From NCBI GenBank assembly GCA_947652605.1, contig OX393576.1, positions 54,846,966-54,910,965 on the forward strand: 64,000 nt of DNA. Direction: 5' to 3'. This document shows, piece after piece, positions 12,886 to 25,648 of this stretch. The stretch's first letter is position 1. Each line of letters opens with the position of its first letter. A program made the translations under genes and the position numbers. A model generated the notes under the pieces. The model searched no databases. It had not been told where the DNA came from and saw only the letters and a list, made by a program, of their open reading frames with translations. This DNA is from Elmis aenea (taxonomy: Eukaryota; Arthropoda; Insecta; Coleoptera; Elmidae).

Positions 12886-15583
12886 CTATTTGCTTGAATG
12901 TGAAACTTTTTTACGGTGATGTTTCTTTTCCCTCACTGTTAAATACTCTTTTCTTATAAAACTTGTCCTTAATTCTAAAATAAGATTAATTTTCTGCACA
13001 ATTTCTTCTGCTGTATTACGATCGGCTTCGAAGTCATAATGTTTGAAACTTGCTGATGAATGCAACAGTTGAGAATGACTAGATCCTGAAATTGTTAAAT
13101 TTTGATGAAACAATAAAAGGTACGATTTATTTACATCAAGTCACAGCCGAGAGTGTATTGTACTCACCTGCGTTATGTACATTTGAACTGGTTAATACTC
13201 CAAAAGAGGGGCTATAAACGACACGAAACACAGTGGAACTACTTCTTGTATCTGTAATTTCGCACCAAGCAACAGAATCTATGTGATGACTAACTGGTTT
13301 TAGGCGCACAAAAGTAAACTTTGAATTTTTCTGTTGCACAGGATCAATTTCAATTTTCTCCCCACTAATACCTAGATGGATTTCAGCTTTGGCTCTAACT
13401 TTATTTACTAAATACACTCGATACGACTTATATAAAGGTGCCTCCATTGCTGTTGTGTGCTTTTTCATTATGTGCAAATCAGCTGTAATCTGTTTCGTTT
13501 CGTCAGCTATTCGATGTTCTAAAATAATACAGAATTATGTATTTAAATACGGCCATAAATATTGTTCTAATTAGAGTTCGGTGAAAACTCACCTTTAGAT
13601 ATACTTGAATTTAGTATATCTTCGGAAGAATCGTTGGGAAGCGGAATTTGTGAAGCTTCAAAACTAACAGTTTTATTGCCATGCTTATGTTCAACTAATC
13701 CTAGGCACGTAAATCCGAACCTAGCGACACACTCTTTGGCATCTAAACATGGAAAATCTCTATCGACTTCACCGTCTTCTTCGGTTATGTATAATCCATA
13801 ATTTGTGACTGGTTCCAATGGAAAATCACCATGAACAGTACTAAAATAAGAGCATAGTTGACTCCATCAAAGTTAAGAGATCCTGTGCAGGGTGGAACAA
13901 TTTCAAATGTTTTACAGGGTATCTCTGTTACCATAATAGTTATTTTGTTGACATAAACACGCCGATGTTTTAGACTTTTAGATTATTTATATCACTTTCA
14001 ATTTTGGCACTAAACCCCAAAAATTAATTTTCATCATTTTTGAAAATTTACTAGAACTTCTTTATTTATAAAAATAGAACTAATGTTATACAGGTTTTTT
14101 TATAAAACCTTTTATACTTAATTTTTAAAAAAATATTTAAATTTAAGGACCTTGATTTTTGAGACATGAAGTAAACTAATATTTTTTTAAAGGGAAACCT
14201 TAGTAGGTCATAACTTTATATGAAATAAACATTTTTTTAGCTTTTTAAAAATATGTAGTTTTATATATGTATGTATTTGTAGCAAAAACTATCCGAGATA
14301 TGGCTAATTTTGTAAAAATGTTATTACTAAACTTTGCCATGATTTCGTAAACAAGTGTACACAGTTGTTTATTAATTGCAAACATCACTTGTTTACGAAA
14401 TCATGGGGTACTATGATAATACAATTTTTACAAAATTAGCCATATCTCGGTTAATTTTTGAAACAAATATACAAAACTGTTAATTTTTAAAAAGCTAAAA
14501 AAAAATTCTTTCTATAGTTATGACTACTAGGGTTTTCATTTAAAAAAATATAAGTTAACATCATGCCTCAAAAATCAAGGTAGTTAAAATTTTTAATCTT
14601 TAATATTCCATAAAAATGTTTATAAAAAACTTATATAACATTAAGTTCTATTTTTATAGATAAAGAAATTATAGTAAATTTTTAAAAATATTAAAATATC
14701 ATTTTTATATATAATGCCAAAATGGAAAGCGATATAAAAAATCTGATGACACAGGCGTGTTTTCTCAAAAATGACCCGAGAGACACACATCAGATTTTGC
14801 TAACTATTATGGTAAACAATAACCTCGTAAAACATTCAAATTTGGTTCACATTGTACAACACAAACTTATTAAAATGATCAAAAGGTTTATAATATACCT
14901 GCATTTCAACAGTATTAGGCCTATGAGCTCCTGAATCTTAGCCGTTGCCACACAACAGACTATCATTGGATAATTTCTATGTTCTTCGGGAAGCATTGTA
15001 AGAAATATTTTATATTTCCTTGTAGGAATACCTATCTGTGCACTACCATCAAACTTTGCGTACTCAATATACGGATTTTGAGGCAGATTTGTACATTTTT
15101 CCAACTGTTCCGTTAATAACGACTTTTTTACTTCGCATTTATTTTTAGCTGGATCTCTCCTAACAAACATTTTATCAATATCTTCTACTGTTAGAGGTTT
15201 AGTATTCGACTCCCATTTAATGTGCTTAATTTTTGATGCTCGTTTTTTGGCTTGATCAAGCTTTTCCAATCGAGCAGCTGTGTTTGAACGTTGCCGATGA
15301 ACTCCAAAATCCATATCCAGTTGTATGTCATAAGATTCGTGCTCCATATCGTCTTCTTCTTCTTCGCTATCCTCAGGGTCACGAAATGTATCAAGTGTAT
15401 CTGCCAAATACTTTGGCAAATCCTCACCCACCATAACCAGTTCACACATACCTTTATAATACAATAAGTTAGTTAAACTATACAAAAACTACAATTTTTC
15501 AATGCATTACCTGTGTCATCAGTAGAAATGAAAGAATTACGAATATGAGATAAAAGCCAATGTTTGTTATCGTACAGAGCCAT
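12886..15583 (-). CDS. Sin1: Sin1/MAPKAP1, TORC2 subunit
   Basis: Exons (minus strand) 15511-15583, 14899-15451, 13593-13840, 13168-13518 and 12886-13085 join in phase to 474 residues; human SIN1 is about 520. Sin1 is an essential TORC2 subunit that recruits Akt. Recognisable blocks are the N-terminal STDDTGMCE, the [12 protein letters not shown] segment, the CRIM domain ([16 protein letters not shown] through [12 protein letters not shown]), a Ras-binding-like segment ([17 protein letters not shown]) and the C-terminal PH domain ([14 protein letters not shown] to [20 protein letters not shown]). Intron 2 (13841-14898) is almost entirely foldback element C. Start codon and CTR start are 318 bases apart, divergent, so the promoter is probably shared. 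No key block appears to be missing. Confidence 0.95.
13889..14854. mobile_element. Foldback element C in Sin1 intron 2
   Basis: The element starts CAGGGTGGAACAATTTC and ends in the decayed inverse AAATTTGGTTCACATTG. The arms are complementary around a centre near 14370, where a TTGTTTATTAATTGCAAACA block lies. It is the same family as A and B but more diverged. It takes up about 970 of the intron's 1058 bases, so the intron probably grew by this insertion. Confidence 0.75.
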
Positions 15584-15900
15584 GTTTGAGATCACTAAAC
15601 ACTAAACAACCATGCTAGACAACTACAGCACTCAATATCTGAAATATTTTAGGTTAGATTCATAGATTACCAATCTCAAAAATGTCAACAAACAGTGCAG
15701 CTCAGTGAAAGTTTGTAAATATTGTAATTCACTCGATATCAGTAATTACAAGGTCTAGCTAAGCAAACAGCTGCATGTACGCTTATCAATCTGTTTTACT
15801 CACTGTTATATCTACAGTTTAGTTACTTTGTGTACTCCAAAAGTGCCTTGTGCAATAACAGTGCAATGAAAAAATAGTTTAGTGAACTCAACTTTTCAAA
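15584..15900. promoter_or_regulatory. Divergent promoter region between Sin1 and the copper transporter
   Basis: A 317-bp gap separates two divergent start codons. It must hold the promoters and 5' UTRs of both genes. I see no strong TATA box. I cannot place the transcription starts from sequence alone. Confidence 0.6.
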
Positions 15901-16790
15901 ATGCATATGTCTTTTTGGTGGGGCACGAACTTGAATGACTTTTTGTTCAAAGGATTTAATATAAAATCACCTGGTGGTTTAGCAGCATTATGTGTTGGAC
16001 TATCAATATTAGCAATGATGTTTGAATGGCTTAAACTACTGCAAGCTAAACAACGTCAAAAAGAATTAAATTTGCGAGCAGGACAGTTACGAAGCATTTG
16101 CTCAAACGAAAGTTTATCATTACTGGATGAGAGGAGAAGTCAGACAAATATCACTTTAGTTGACAGGTATTAAAATGATTTAAATTCATACCAATCTCTA
16201 TTCGGACGTTTTTAGAGCGATTTTATTTTCCACCGAGGTGTTTTTGTGGATTAATCTACAGTTCCTAAGTTACTCTTTGATGTTAGTTGTTATGGTATAC
16301 AATGGGTGGATGGTTGTAGCAATCTTAATAGGCAGCGCGTTTGGGTTTTTTATATTTGGTCCTATGTTGATGAAAATAAATTTACATAATTGTCAGATTG
16401 TAAGGGATACGTTTTGCATCACTGAGTGTGGTTTACCAGGTAAATAACGTGTATTATGTTATTATTTCAAATCCAAATTTGATCTTATGTTGAACATATT
16501 TTAAAAGATTTTGCTAAATACCTAAATTTCTGTTTAAAAACAAATATAAAAACAAATACTAGCTCTTTTAAACCTTAGCTGCGTTATTACATATTTGTCA
16601 TGAAAATGTTTAATGCCAATTGAATTAGTAATGCTTATGCTATTAGAAACATCATGTAGATCGTTAACATTCTACTTATTAAATTTAACTAATAAAAATT
16701 TGATTTACAGAGGAAGAATTTATTGAGTTAGAATTATCCCCACTAAAAAAATCGAAACGAAAACAAAAGCAAACACTTATTATCTCCTAA
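15901..16790 (+). CDS. CTR/SLC31-type copper transporter, isoform with the first last exon
   Basis: Exons 15901-16166, 16216-16439 and 16711-16790 join in phase to 189 residues. CTR proteins are trimeric three-helix channels that bring Cu(I) into cells. The N-terminus MHMSFWWGTNLNDFLFKGF is the family's pre-helix-1 signature (MxMxFxxG). Helix 1 is LAALCVGLSILAMMFEWL. Helix 2 carries the copper-gate MxxxM (MLVVM) and helix 3 the GxxxG packing motif (GSAFG). The Met/His-rich ectodomain of classic CTR1 is absent, so it is closer to the short CTR1B/CTR2-like forms. This exon's tail ends in a Lys-rich run and LIIS, without a terminal HCH. An alternative last exon follows at 16893. Confidence 0.92.
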
Positions 16791-16892
16791 TGTCCCATCC
16801 TTAATTTTCCCATTTTTTAATTATTAAGGTAAATTTTGTTTTCCACTTGTGTTTATTAAAACATCGTATTGATTATTTATGTTGTTGCACAG

Positions 16893-17008
16893 AATCTCTT
16901 GATGGTGAATCGACTCCGGTTTTACAAGCATCAACATCAGGCATTGCAAGGCAGAGTCGTAGTGAAACTTCAGTTTGTGTTCACAGTCCTGCCACCGAAA
17001 TAACTTAG
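16893..17008 (+). CDS. Alternative last exon of the copper transporter
   Basis: A second 3' exon with a good acceptor (TTGTTGCACAG) has the same phase as the exon at 16711-16790, so exon 2 can splice to either. It would replace 26 residues with 38 (ESLDGESTPVLQASTSG...SPATEIT), giving a 201-residue isoform. The tail is Ser/Thr-rich instead of Lys-rich. The open phase through the whole exon and the clean stop support real coding use, but I cannot show expression from sequence. Confidence 0.68.
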
Positions 17009-17810
17009 TGATAAACAATAAAAAAATTTTAATGGCTAGTCAGATTTTTAGTAGGTAATCAAATTTATGTTGCAATTTTTTGCATTATTACTATTATAAA
17101 ATATTTTAAACGATTTGTTGGTTTAATTTGAATGAGGCCAAATTATTTATCTTGAGTGAGGCGCTCTATTCAATGTTGGATTTTTTAAGTTTTATACATA
17201 TTGGGGTAACATGGCTAGAGATTTAAATTTTAGATTGTTATTTACATATACATATAATAAAAAATGGTGCTGAATGTATAAATAATTATGAATATTTTGT
17301 TGTAGCAAATATTATAAGAATAAGAACTGATTTTTTTTTAAATGTAGAGCATGACTTCTAAGGTCATTGTATGATATAAACTTCCCAACCAAAATATAAA
17401 AGTACTCTGTGATTTACTTTACATTTCATCATTAAAATTATATTGCCTATTTCTTTGAACAATTATTATCAATATAAAATACAAGGTCTTACATGTAAAT
17501 GAATAATTTTCTATTTTTTAATAATGATTAACATTAAAGGAACTATATGTATTTTGAAATGAACCCCAAGATAATTTGCAATAATTTTATATTTATAAAA
17601 ATGTTGATCATTTTGTAGCGCATATTATACACATTATTATATCCTTTTTTTTTATAAAAAATGTATTTATATATAACTGTAATAAAAGCCTGTTTAAAAA
17701 AGATTTCCAGTTTAATAATTAAATAGAAGTATCAAACTTTTCCTTTGGAGATTATTCAAAATTGTTGAACGAACATTGGTATATACATCATAATCATAAT
17801 CTATTCTTGT
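17009..17810. other. 3' flank of the copper transporter gene
   Basis: AT-rich 3' UTR and intergenic DNA with no further gene. AATAAA at 17681-17686 is a plausible poly(A) signal. The region stops at the hAT element starting at 17811. Confidence 0.5.
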
Positions 17811-19756
17811 TAGTGATGTACCGAGTCCAGAAATTGCCGGGTACCGGGTACCGAGTAATGGGGCAATTCAAAATATTTACCCGGCCGGGTACCCGGCCGG
17901 GTACTGGGTAATCGGTAGATTTTGTGCAGGTGTTCGTCATACGTCGGAGATCATCGAAAAGTACAATCGGGGAGTTCCCCGAGTTGTGTTCTTGCTGCTA
18001 GTTGCTGTTGTTTCGTTCATGTACAACTATCAAGTCAGGTTAAATTATTTAATAAAAAATGAGTGCGGTTTGGAACTATTTTAAGATATCTGCTGAAAAT
18101 AATTCAAAAGCAGAATGCAGTTTATGTGGCGCAATGTTATCTCGAGGTGGAAAAAATTTAAAGACATTTGGAACATCGACTTTGCTAAAACATTTACGAT
18201 TAAAACATTCTGAGCATAGTGAAAGTAACGTATCTACAGATAGTGACAATGTTTTTGTTAAGAAACAAAAAATAGACGATCATACTCCGGGACCTTCGCG
18301 TCCAATTAAACAGCAAACATTGGCGCAATGTTTAGACAAAATTAACTTATGGGACATTAACAATATAAAAGCAAAAAAAATTCATTACAAAATTGGCGAA
18401 ATGATAGCTGTGGATAACCAGCCATTTTCAATAGTCGAGAATGTTGGATTTATTAGTCTTTTGAAATCCTTAGAGCAACGATATAAAATACCTTCACGAA
18501 AATATTTTTCAGAAAATGTTATTCCTACTATATACGATAAATGTTGTTTAAAAATTCGTGATTTAATTAATATTGAAAAGTCACAACTGAATTTGATTTC
18601 CTTGACATCTGATATATGGACCTGTTCTGAAACCAACGAAAGCTTTATAAGCCTCAGTGGACATTGGCTTAATGAAAAATTTGAAAAAAAGTGCGTGGTT
18701 TTAAATGCTCGTCATTTTCCTGGAAGCCATACGGGTACTGCCATTAGTGATTCATTAGGCGAAATGCTACAGTCCTGGGAATTAGATGCTGAAAACAACA
18801 TACACGTATTGCTTCGGGACAATGCGCGTAATATGATCAGTGGATCAAACATTGCCCATTTCAGAAATGAGTCCTGTTTCATCCATAGTATTCAGTTGGT
18901 AATTCATGACAGCATATATTCACAAAAATCTATTTCCGACATTATTACAAAGTGTCGCAATATAGTAACTCATTTCAATCACTCGCAAGTAGCTTGTACG
19001 AAGTTAAAAGAAATTCAAACCAAATTTTTGCTTCCACAACACAAATTAGTACAAGACGTAGTCACGAGATGGAATTCGACCTATCATATGTTAAAGAGGA
19101 TATTAGAACAAAAACAAGCCATCACACTATATTCAACAGATCATACCAAACTTGAGTGCAGCCAATTTTAAGTTAATTGAAAACATAGTTTTTTTATTGG
19201 AGCAATTTTACAATGTCACGGTGGAAGCCAGTTCAGAGGAAGCTCTTATTACCATGGTGATACCGAATGTAGCCGCTTTAGAACGCTTTCTCAGCAAAAA
19301 ACTATCCGAAGAAGGAACGGTAACCGTCAAAAAAGATATGCTAAAATCTTTAAAAGCCCGATTTGAAAATGTGAAAAAAAAAATAAGTTGTATGTAATAG
19401 CCACAGTATTAGACCCCCGTTACAAACTTAAATTTTTAGAGTCGAATACCCAAGTTATTGCTAAAAATTGGATTATAGAAGATATGAAAAACATTTCACC
19501 AGTAAGTATTGATATTGATGAAAATAATGATAATAAACAACTCGCAGAACAAGAAAAAAGTAATGATAAAAATGAAGATGTGTGGAGTTGTATAGATCAA
19601 ATTTTTATTGGAAATAATTCCAACGAAGAAGAGTCCTATAATGTGGAAAATTCAACAGATAAGGATCAGATTGAACTTTTAAATTTTCTTAAATATCCTA
19701 ACGTTCCTCGCACAGAAAATCCGTTGGTTTGGTGGTCAAAAAATGCAGGTGTATAT

Positions 19757-22375
19757 CAGTCGCCTAGAAGCAAAACCCGACAAGTCACACTTTTTTTGAA
19801 AATGAGTTTTATATATTATTGGATTCCCAATGCAAAGGCCTACATGTTAAACATAAATTTGAGATTCAAAAGTCGACTAGTTTTACGTTATTCACTGATA
19901 AAATTTTATCTTAGATGCAAAAACCGACATAACCCGTGCGGTTTTTGGTGCAAAAGCCGACATTCCAAAGGGCTTATAACGGCAGCGCACTTATTTACAG
20001 TTATACTCGTATGTAGTTAAATAACGGCATTAGCAGTTCTTGTTATCATTAGTGTGTTTATCATACGTCAAGGGTGTTGTGCGTTTTCGTTAATAGTTGC
20101 TTTAATAAAACCTTTATTATGGATTTACTGGAAAAACTAAATAACCCAGGCCAATTGACAAATATTCGGCAGTGTGATGGAAAGCTGGCTCGAAAGAGAA
20201 CTAAAGGAGAAACAAAACGCGAGAAATCAAAACGTGAAAGGTACGCTATTTAAATTAATTTATTCCTCAATTTTTTGCAAACAAATTTGTATGCGTGATT
20301 TTATGATAAATACGTTTTCAGGTATGCGCCACGTTGTTTACCTGTATATCCTACTTGTGGGCATTCTGGAAAACCGTATCAACCTTTTAAATGCATTTCC
20401 CATCTATCTGTTAAAGATGTAAAAGAATTTCATGCAGCTTTTTTTAAAAATGTGAACAAAATCGAACAAGATGGATTTATTTTACGTCACTGTGATTCAG
20501 CCACCCCAAAACAAAAACGTAAACGAATAGAAAATGGAAATAAACCGAAGTCTTGCACTATAACTTATAAAGTTAAGAGACGTGATGGGTTCATGGTGAC
20601 AGTGTGTAGAAAAGCATTTCAAGAAATCTTGGGTTTAAAGAAAGATCGAATTTTGAATATCGTGAAGAACTATAAGGATCTAACTGTAATGCCTGTAGAA
20701 CGTAGGGGTGGCGATCGTGTTAAGGGCAAAAATGATGACAAACGCCAGGCAATAAAAGAATTTATTGAATCACTAAAGTGCACTGAATCTCATTACTGTC
20801 GCTCAAAAACATTTAATAGGATTTATTTGCCAGCTGAGCTAAGTATTACCAAACTTTGGAAACTGTATAGTGTAATGGTAAACAATGAAGTACTTAAAGT
20901 AAAGGAATGCTTCTTTAGAGATTACTTTAATAAAAATTTTAACATTGGTTTTGGAACACCAAAGACCGACTTGTGCTCTACATGTTTACAATTCAAAGTT
21001 AACGTAACAAAAGAAACGAATGAAGATATTATAGAAAATCTAAGGGTACAACAAAGATTACACAAAATGAGGGCTAACGCTTTCTATGATCTTTTAAAAG
21101 AAGAAAAAGAAGAAATGGTCACATTTACATTTGATTGCCAAAAGAATTTGGCCCTTCCTAAACTGCCGGACCAATCAGCATACTTTAGTATGCAAGTAAA
21201 TTTTTACCATTTTGCAATAGTGTGCGGTTCATCCAATAGTAAATTGAATCCACGAAGTGTAAATTCTTACGTGTGGACGGAATTTGAACATCAAAAAAGT
21301 TCAAACGAAATTTCTTCTGCTCTAAATCATTCACTAAGAAATTATGATTTTGCAGAAAACATTAAAATTGTGCGCCTCATGTGTGATGGTTGTGGGGCAC
21401 AAAATAAAAATTCAATAGTTCTCGCTATGTTGATCTATTGGCTTCAGCATCAAGCTCCACGGCAAATAGAAAAAATTCAGTTAATTTTTCCAGTTGTTGG
21501 TCATTCCTACATCCCTCCGGATCGAGTGTTTGGCCAAATTGAAAAAGAAGTTAAAAAACAGAGGGAAATTATTCATCCCGAAATATACGTAAATATAATC
21601 AAGCAATTTGGGACTGTTTATAGAATTGGAAAGGACTTCGCAGTTTTGGACTGGAAAAGCGAATGCCAGAATGTTCTGAAACAACCTGGTAATTGGCATT
21701 TTAAATTTCAGCCATCAAAAAAAATCACGATTTTCAAGGGCAGAAATAACAATAAGTGTCCTCTTGTAAAAGGAGAACCGGTTTACAGGAATAACGTTTG
21801 CATTCCAAAAGGTTTATGTAAAAGAGGCAAACATATCGGCCAAATGAATCCAAAAGAAGTAATTCATGGAATGTTAATTAACAAAGATAAGAAGGAGAGT
21901 GTATCGAAATTATTAGAAAAACATTATGGACAAGATTGGATGAAACAAGATTCCTTAAACTTTTTTGTAGAAGCCTACGCGGACCTTTTAATGGGCCAAT
22001 TACCTGTAGAAGAAAGTAACTGTGAAGTTGAAACTGTAGAATTTGAAATTTAAAAATAATTGATATTCTTACACAAATTGTATTAAACAATTAAAATTTA
22101 AAAATAAAAATATTTGTTGAAATAAAATGTGTTTTGTTGAAAAAATTATAGAATTGAGGTGCAAAAACAGACATGTCCATATTAAAGTCTCATTTTTTAG
22201 GTAAACTATGTATCCCTGATTTCTTAATTGTAATTGATTGCTATTTATTAATTAAATAAAGCCTATAACTAAAATTCTGCAGCTCTATCTAGCCAAGTAA
22301 TGATTTGACAAGTTTTTTTGATTTATCTCAAAATCGATTTAAGTGGACTTGTCGGTTTTTGCATCTAGGCGACTG
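19757..22375 (+). mobile_element. Inner DNA transposon (CAGTCGCCTAGA termini, ATAT duplication), Sola-like
   Basis: The termini CAGTCGCCTAGAAGCAAAA and (reverse) CAGTCGCCTAGATGCAAAA continue to a shared CCGACAAGTC. A 4-bp duplication ATAT flanks it (19753-19756, 22376-22379). Removing the element and one ATAT restores an in-frame Gly-Val-Tyr-Pro in the surrounding hAT transposase, which fixes the boundaries. A 4-bp duplication plus a large single transposase fits the Sola group; I could not confirm this by search. Its gene (20119-22053) looks intact, so it may be a young insertion. Confidence 0.88.
20119..22053 (+). CDS. Putative transposase of the inner element (DUF7869-like), intact
   Basis: Exons 20119-20240 and 20322-22053 (gtacgc/ttttcag) join to 617 residues without a stop. 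The N-terminus is basic (about 22-41). A CxxC pair (Cys259, Cys262, in TDLCSTC) may bind zinc. Three acidic motifs lie in order: FDCQKN (Asp312), CDGCGAQNKN (Asp396) and VGHSYIPPDRVFGQIEK (Asp441 or Glu448), consistent with an RNase-H-fold DD(D/E) transposase. The same motif order is known from a large arthropod family of uncharacterised proteins (DUF7869). It lies within perfect terminal repeats, so a transposase role is well supported by context; the catalytic triad is inference. Confidence 0.82.
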
Positions 22376-22888
22376 ATATCCAAAATTATCAAAATTGGCT
22401 AGAAAATACTTATCACCACCCCCCAGTAGCATACCCAGTGAAAGAAGGTTCAGCGAGACAGGTATTATTTATGAAGAAAGAAGAAATAAACTTCTCCCAC
22501 GAAACGCAGAAAAACTATTATTTCTGCATTATAATCTGCAATTATTAAAATTTAATTATTAAATATAATTTTTGGATGTTTTTTAATAAAGAGTTATTTT
22601 TTATTTTTTGCTATATATTATGTATTTTAGTTAAATGTTTAAAATACACAGAATTTTATTTTTTATATTTTGTTATGCCTTAAAATTAAGTGTATTTGTT
22701 GTATTTTTTTGAGTTGTAATAATAAAACAATATTTTTTTTATTTTTTTACGCATCAAAAACTTCATTACCCGGCACCGGATCCCAAAAATTTTTGCCGGT
22801 TCCGGGTAATTTCCGGGTACCGAAAATGTCGCCGGGTATGCCGGGTACCGGGTAATTTCCGGGTACTCGGTACATCTCTAATTCTTGT

Positions 22889-23137
22889 AATATAAGACAA
22901 AAAATTATTAGGAAACTTTTTTTTTAAATAAAAGTTGCTGATGAGGTCTAAATCATTATTAATATTAAGTGTCTTTTAAAAAAATATTTCAAGTACTTTA
23001 TGATTACAATACAATCAAATCAATCTGAATGATGTAGCACTTTAATATTTAGCATAAATATTAGTACAAAGAAAGTATATGTGCATTGTGCTTGTAAACT
23101 GTAAAGGTGATTTGCTGAGCTCTTTAAACATAAAAAT
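22889..23137. promoter_or_regulatory. ALAD upstream region
   Basis: Only about 250 bases separate the hAT element from the ALAD start codon, so this gap must include the ALAD promoter and 5' UTR. No clear TATA or initiator is visible. The hAT insertion may have displaced more distal regulatory DNA. Confidence 0.4.
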
Positions 23138-24651
<1,514 letters not shown>

Positions 24652-25490
24652 TTTCCTCATAGCATTACGCAATTAAGCAAAAAATTAATGTGACGAAATG
24701 AACACTTGAGATGTTATTCCTTTTTTTGTTTAATTTAGAATTTTTGATACCATGAAATGCACACATCAACTTATTTAAATAAAATCATTCTGTGCAACAG
24801 ACACAATTAATTAAAACTTTTTTTACTAATTGATTATACTGCTGCATAAAAATATGCCGTACTTTATTGCGCAAATACATTTTTCATTTTAAAAATAGAA
24901 CTTAATAAAGCTGTGATTTTTACTGATGCCTTTTAAAATGTGAATATCTCATAAATTGATTGATACCGAGCAACAATAGGCAATTTTTTTTTTTTTGTAT
25001 TAAGGATGTATTAAATGTGATTGAATTGTAGAATAAACTGCCGTTTATCTTAGTTAACAAATATTTAATTTATTTGCAATCTCTCAATGTTTTTATGGTT
25101 GTTAGTATTATAATTAGGATAATTTTTACAAAAAGGTAGAGGAAATAGTTTATAAAAATATTTTATACATTTGTTGAATAAAAATGTTGATGTTATTCTA
25201 ACTTTTATTGCATCATATACTAGTTTTAAAAATGTATTTTAAATGAGCAGAAAAAATGAGTGACTGGCACAAAGGTTTTATTAAATATATTTATTCAATA
25301 GTTATAAAAATGAAACGAAAACATTTGAATAGCATATTTATAATTATTAGGAGTATTAGTTTAAATCTATTTTTTTCGAGTTTAAGAAACTGTTGAGGTT
25401 TTCCTATGAAACAAACGAAAATTTCAAGAATGTTGCAGTATGCTCTGTCGGTTATGTAGTTCAATGATAACCTTCTATGTTGATAACGCA
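24652..25490. other. Intergenic, ALAD 3' flank to BiP promoter
   Basis: AT-rich DNA with the ALAD 3' UTR at the left. No gene or bounded repeat is visible. Confidence 0.45.
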
Positions 25491-25496
25491 CAGTTT

Positions 25497-25504
25497 TCTA
25501 GAAC
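25497..25504. promoter_or_regulatory. Heat-shock-type element upstream of BiP (distal)
   Basis: TTCTAGAA is the inverted TTCnnGAA pair bound by HSF. A second identical site lies 36 bases downstream. A single pair is shorter than a full three-pentamer element, so function is inferred. Confidence 0.45.
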
Positions 25505-25532
25505 AAATTGGAGGAACAAACCACAGTTCCGC

Positions 25533-25540
25533 TTCTAGAA
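25533..25540. promoter_or_regulatory. Heat-shock-type element upstream of BiP (proximal)
   Basis: TTCTAGAA is preceded at heat-shock-element spacing by another TTC (TTCCGCTTCTAGAA), giving two and a half pentamers, close to an HSF site. Confidence 0.5.
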
Positions 25541-25541
25541 T

Positions 25542-25549
25542 TGACGTGG
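25542..25549 (+). promoter_or_regulatory. UPRE-like site (TGACGTGG)
   Basis: TGACGTGG is the core recognised by XBP1/ATF6 in unfolded-protein-response genes. It is followed at once by GCCAAT. Its location upstream of BiP is where such a site is expected. Confidence 0.6.
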
Positions 25550-25615
25550 GCCAATCAGAAACAGCCAAACTATAGGTGTAGAGACCAATGACAGTTGCTA
25601 CTATGTTGAACTGGA

Positions 25616-25634
25616 CCAATCACAGCCCTACACG
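25616..25634 (+). promoter_or_regulatory. ERSE-like element (CCAAT-N9-ACACG)
   Basis: CCAAT, nine bases, then ACACG matches the endoplasmic-reticulum stress element CCAAT-N9-CCACG with one mismatch. It is one of three CCAAT boxes here (25551, 25585, 25616). Confidence 0.55.
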
Positions 25635-25648
25635 ACGAATACTGTACT

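Larger units (their letters stand above)
18059..22557 (+). pseudogene. BED-finger hAT transposase, broken
   Basis: The frame starts at 18059. Cys20, Cys23, His45 and His50 form a BED zinc finger. TSDIWT (Asp185) and LLRDNARNM (Asp254) carry two catalytic acidic residues, followed by the conserved CFIHSIQL. The reading moves to another frame near 19150-19170 and returns near 19385 in a run of A, two compensating shifts. It then reaches NPLVWWSKN and is cut by the inner element at 19757. After the insertion the frame resumes at 22380 with the canonical C-terminal dimerisation motif SIPSERRFSETG and ends EKLLFLHYNLQLL, stop near 22557. All parts of the family are present, but the gene cannot make a full protein. 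Confidence 0.9.
17811..22880 (+). mobile_element. hAT transposon, formerly autonomous, split by an inner transposon
   Basis: The terminal inverted repeats TAGTGATGTACCGAGT and (reverse) TAGAGATGTACCGAGT are followed by CCGGGTACC-rich subterminal repeats at both ends (17840-17915, 22770-22870). A perfect 8-bp duplication ATTCTTGT flanks them (17803-17810, 22881-22888). Total length is 5070 bp, 2619 of which is the inserted element at 19757-22375. The element encodes a BED-finger hAT transposase (18059 to about 22560) and lies between the copper transporter and ALAD. Confidence 0.93.

Noticed and set aside
18059..19171. Domesticated ZBED-type host gene
   Set aside because: Terminal repeats, 8-bp duplication, frameshifts and the inserted element mark it as a transposon remnant.
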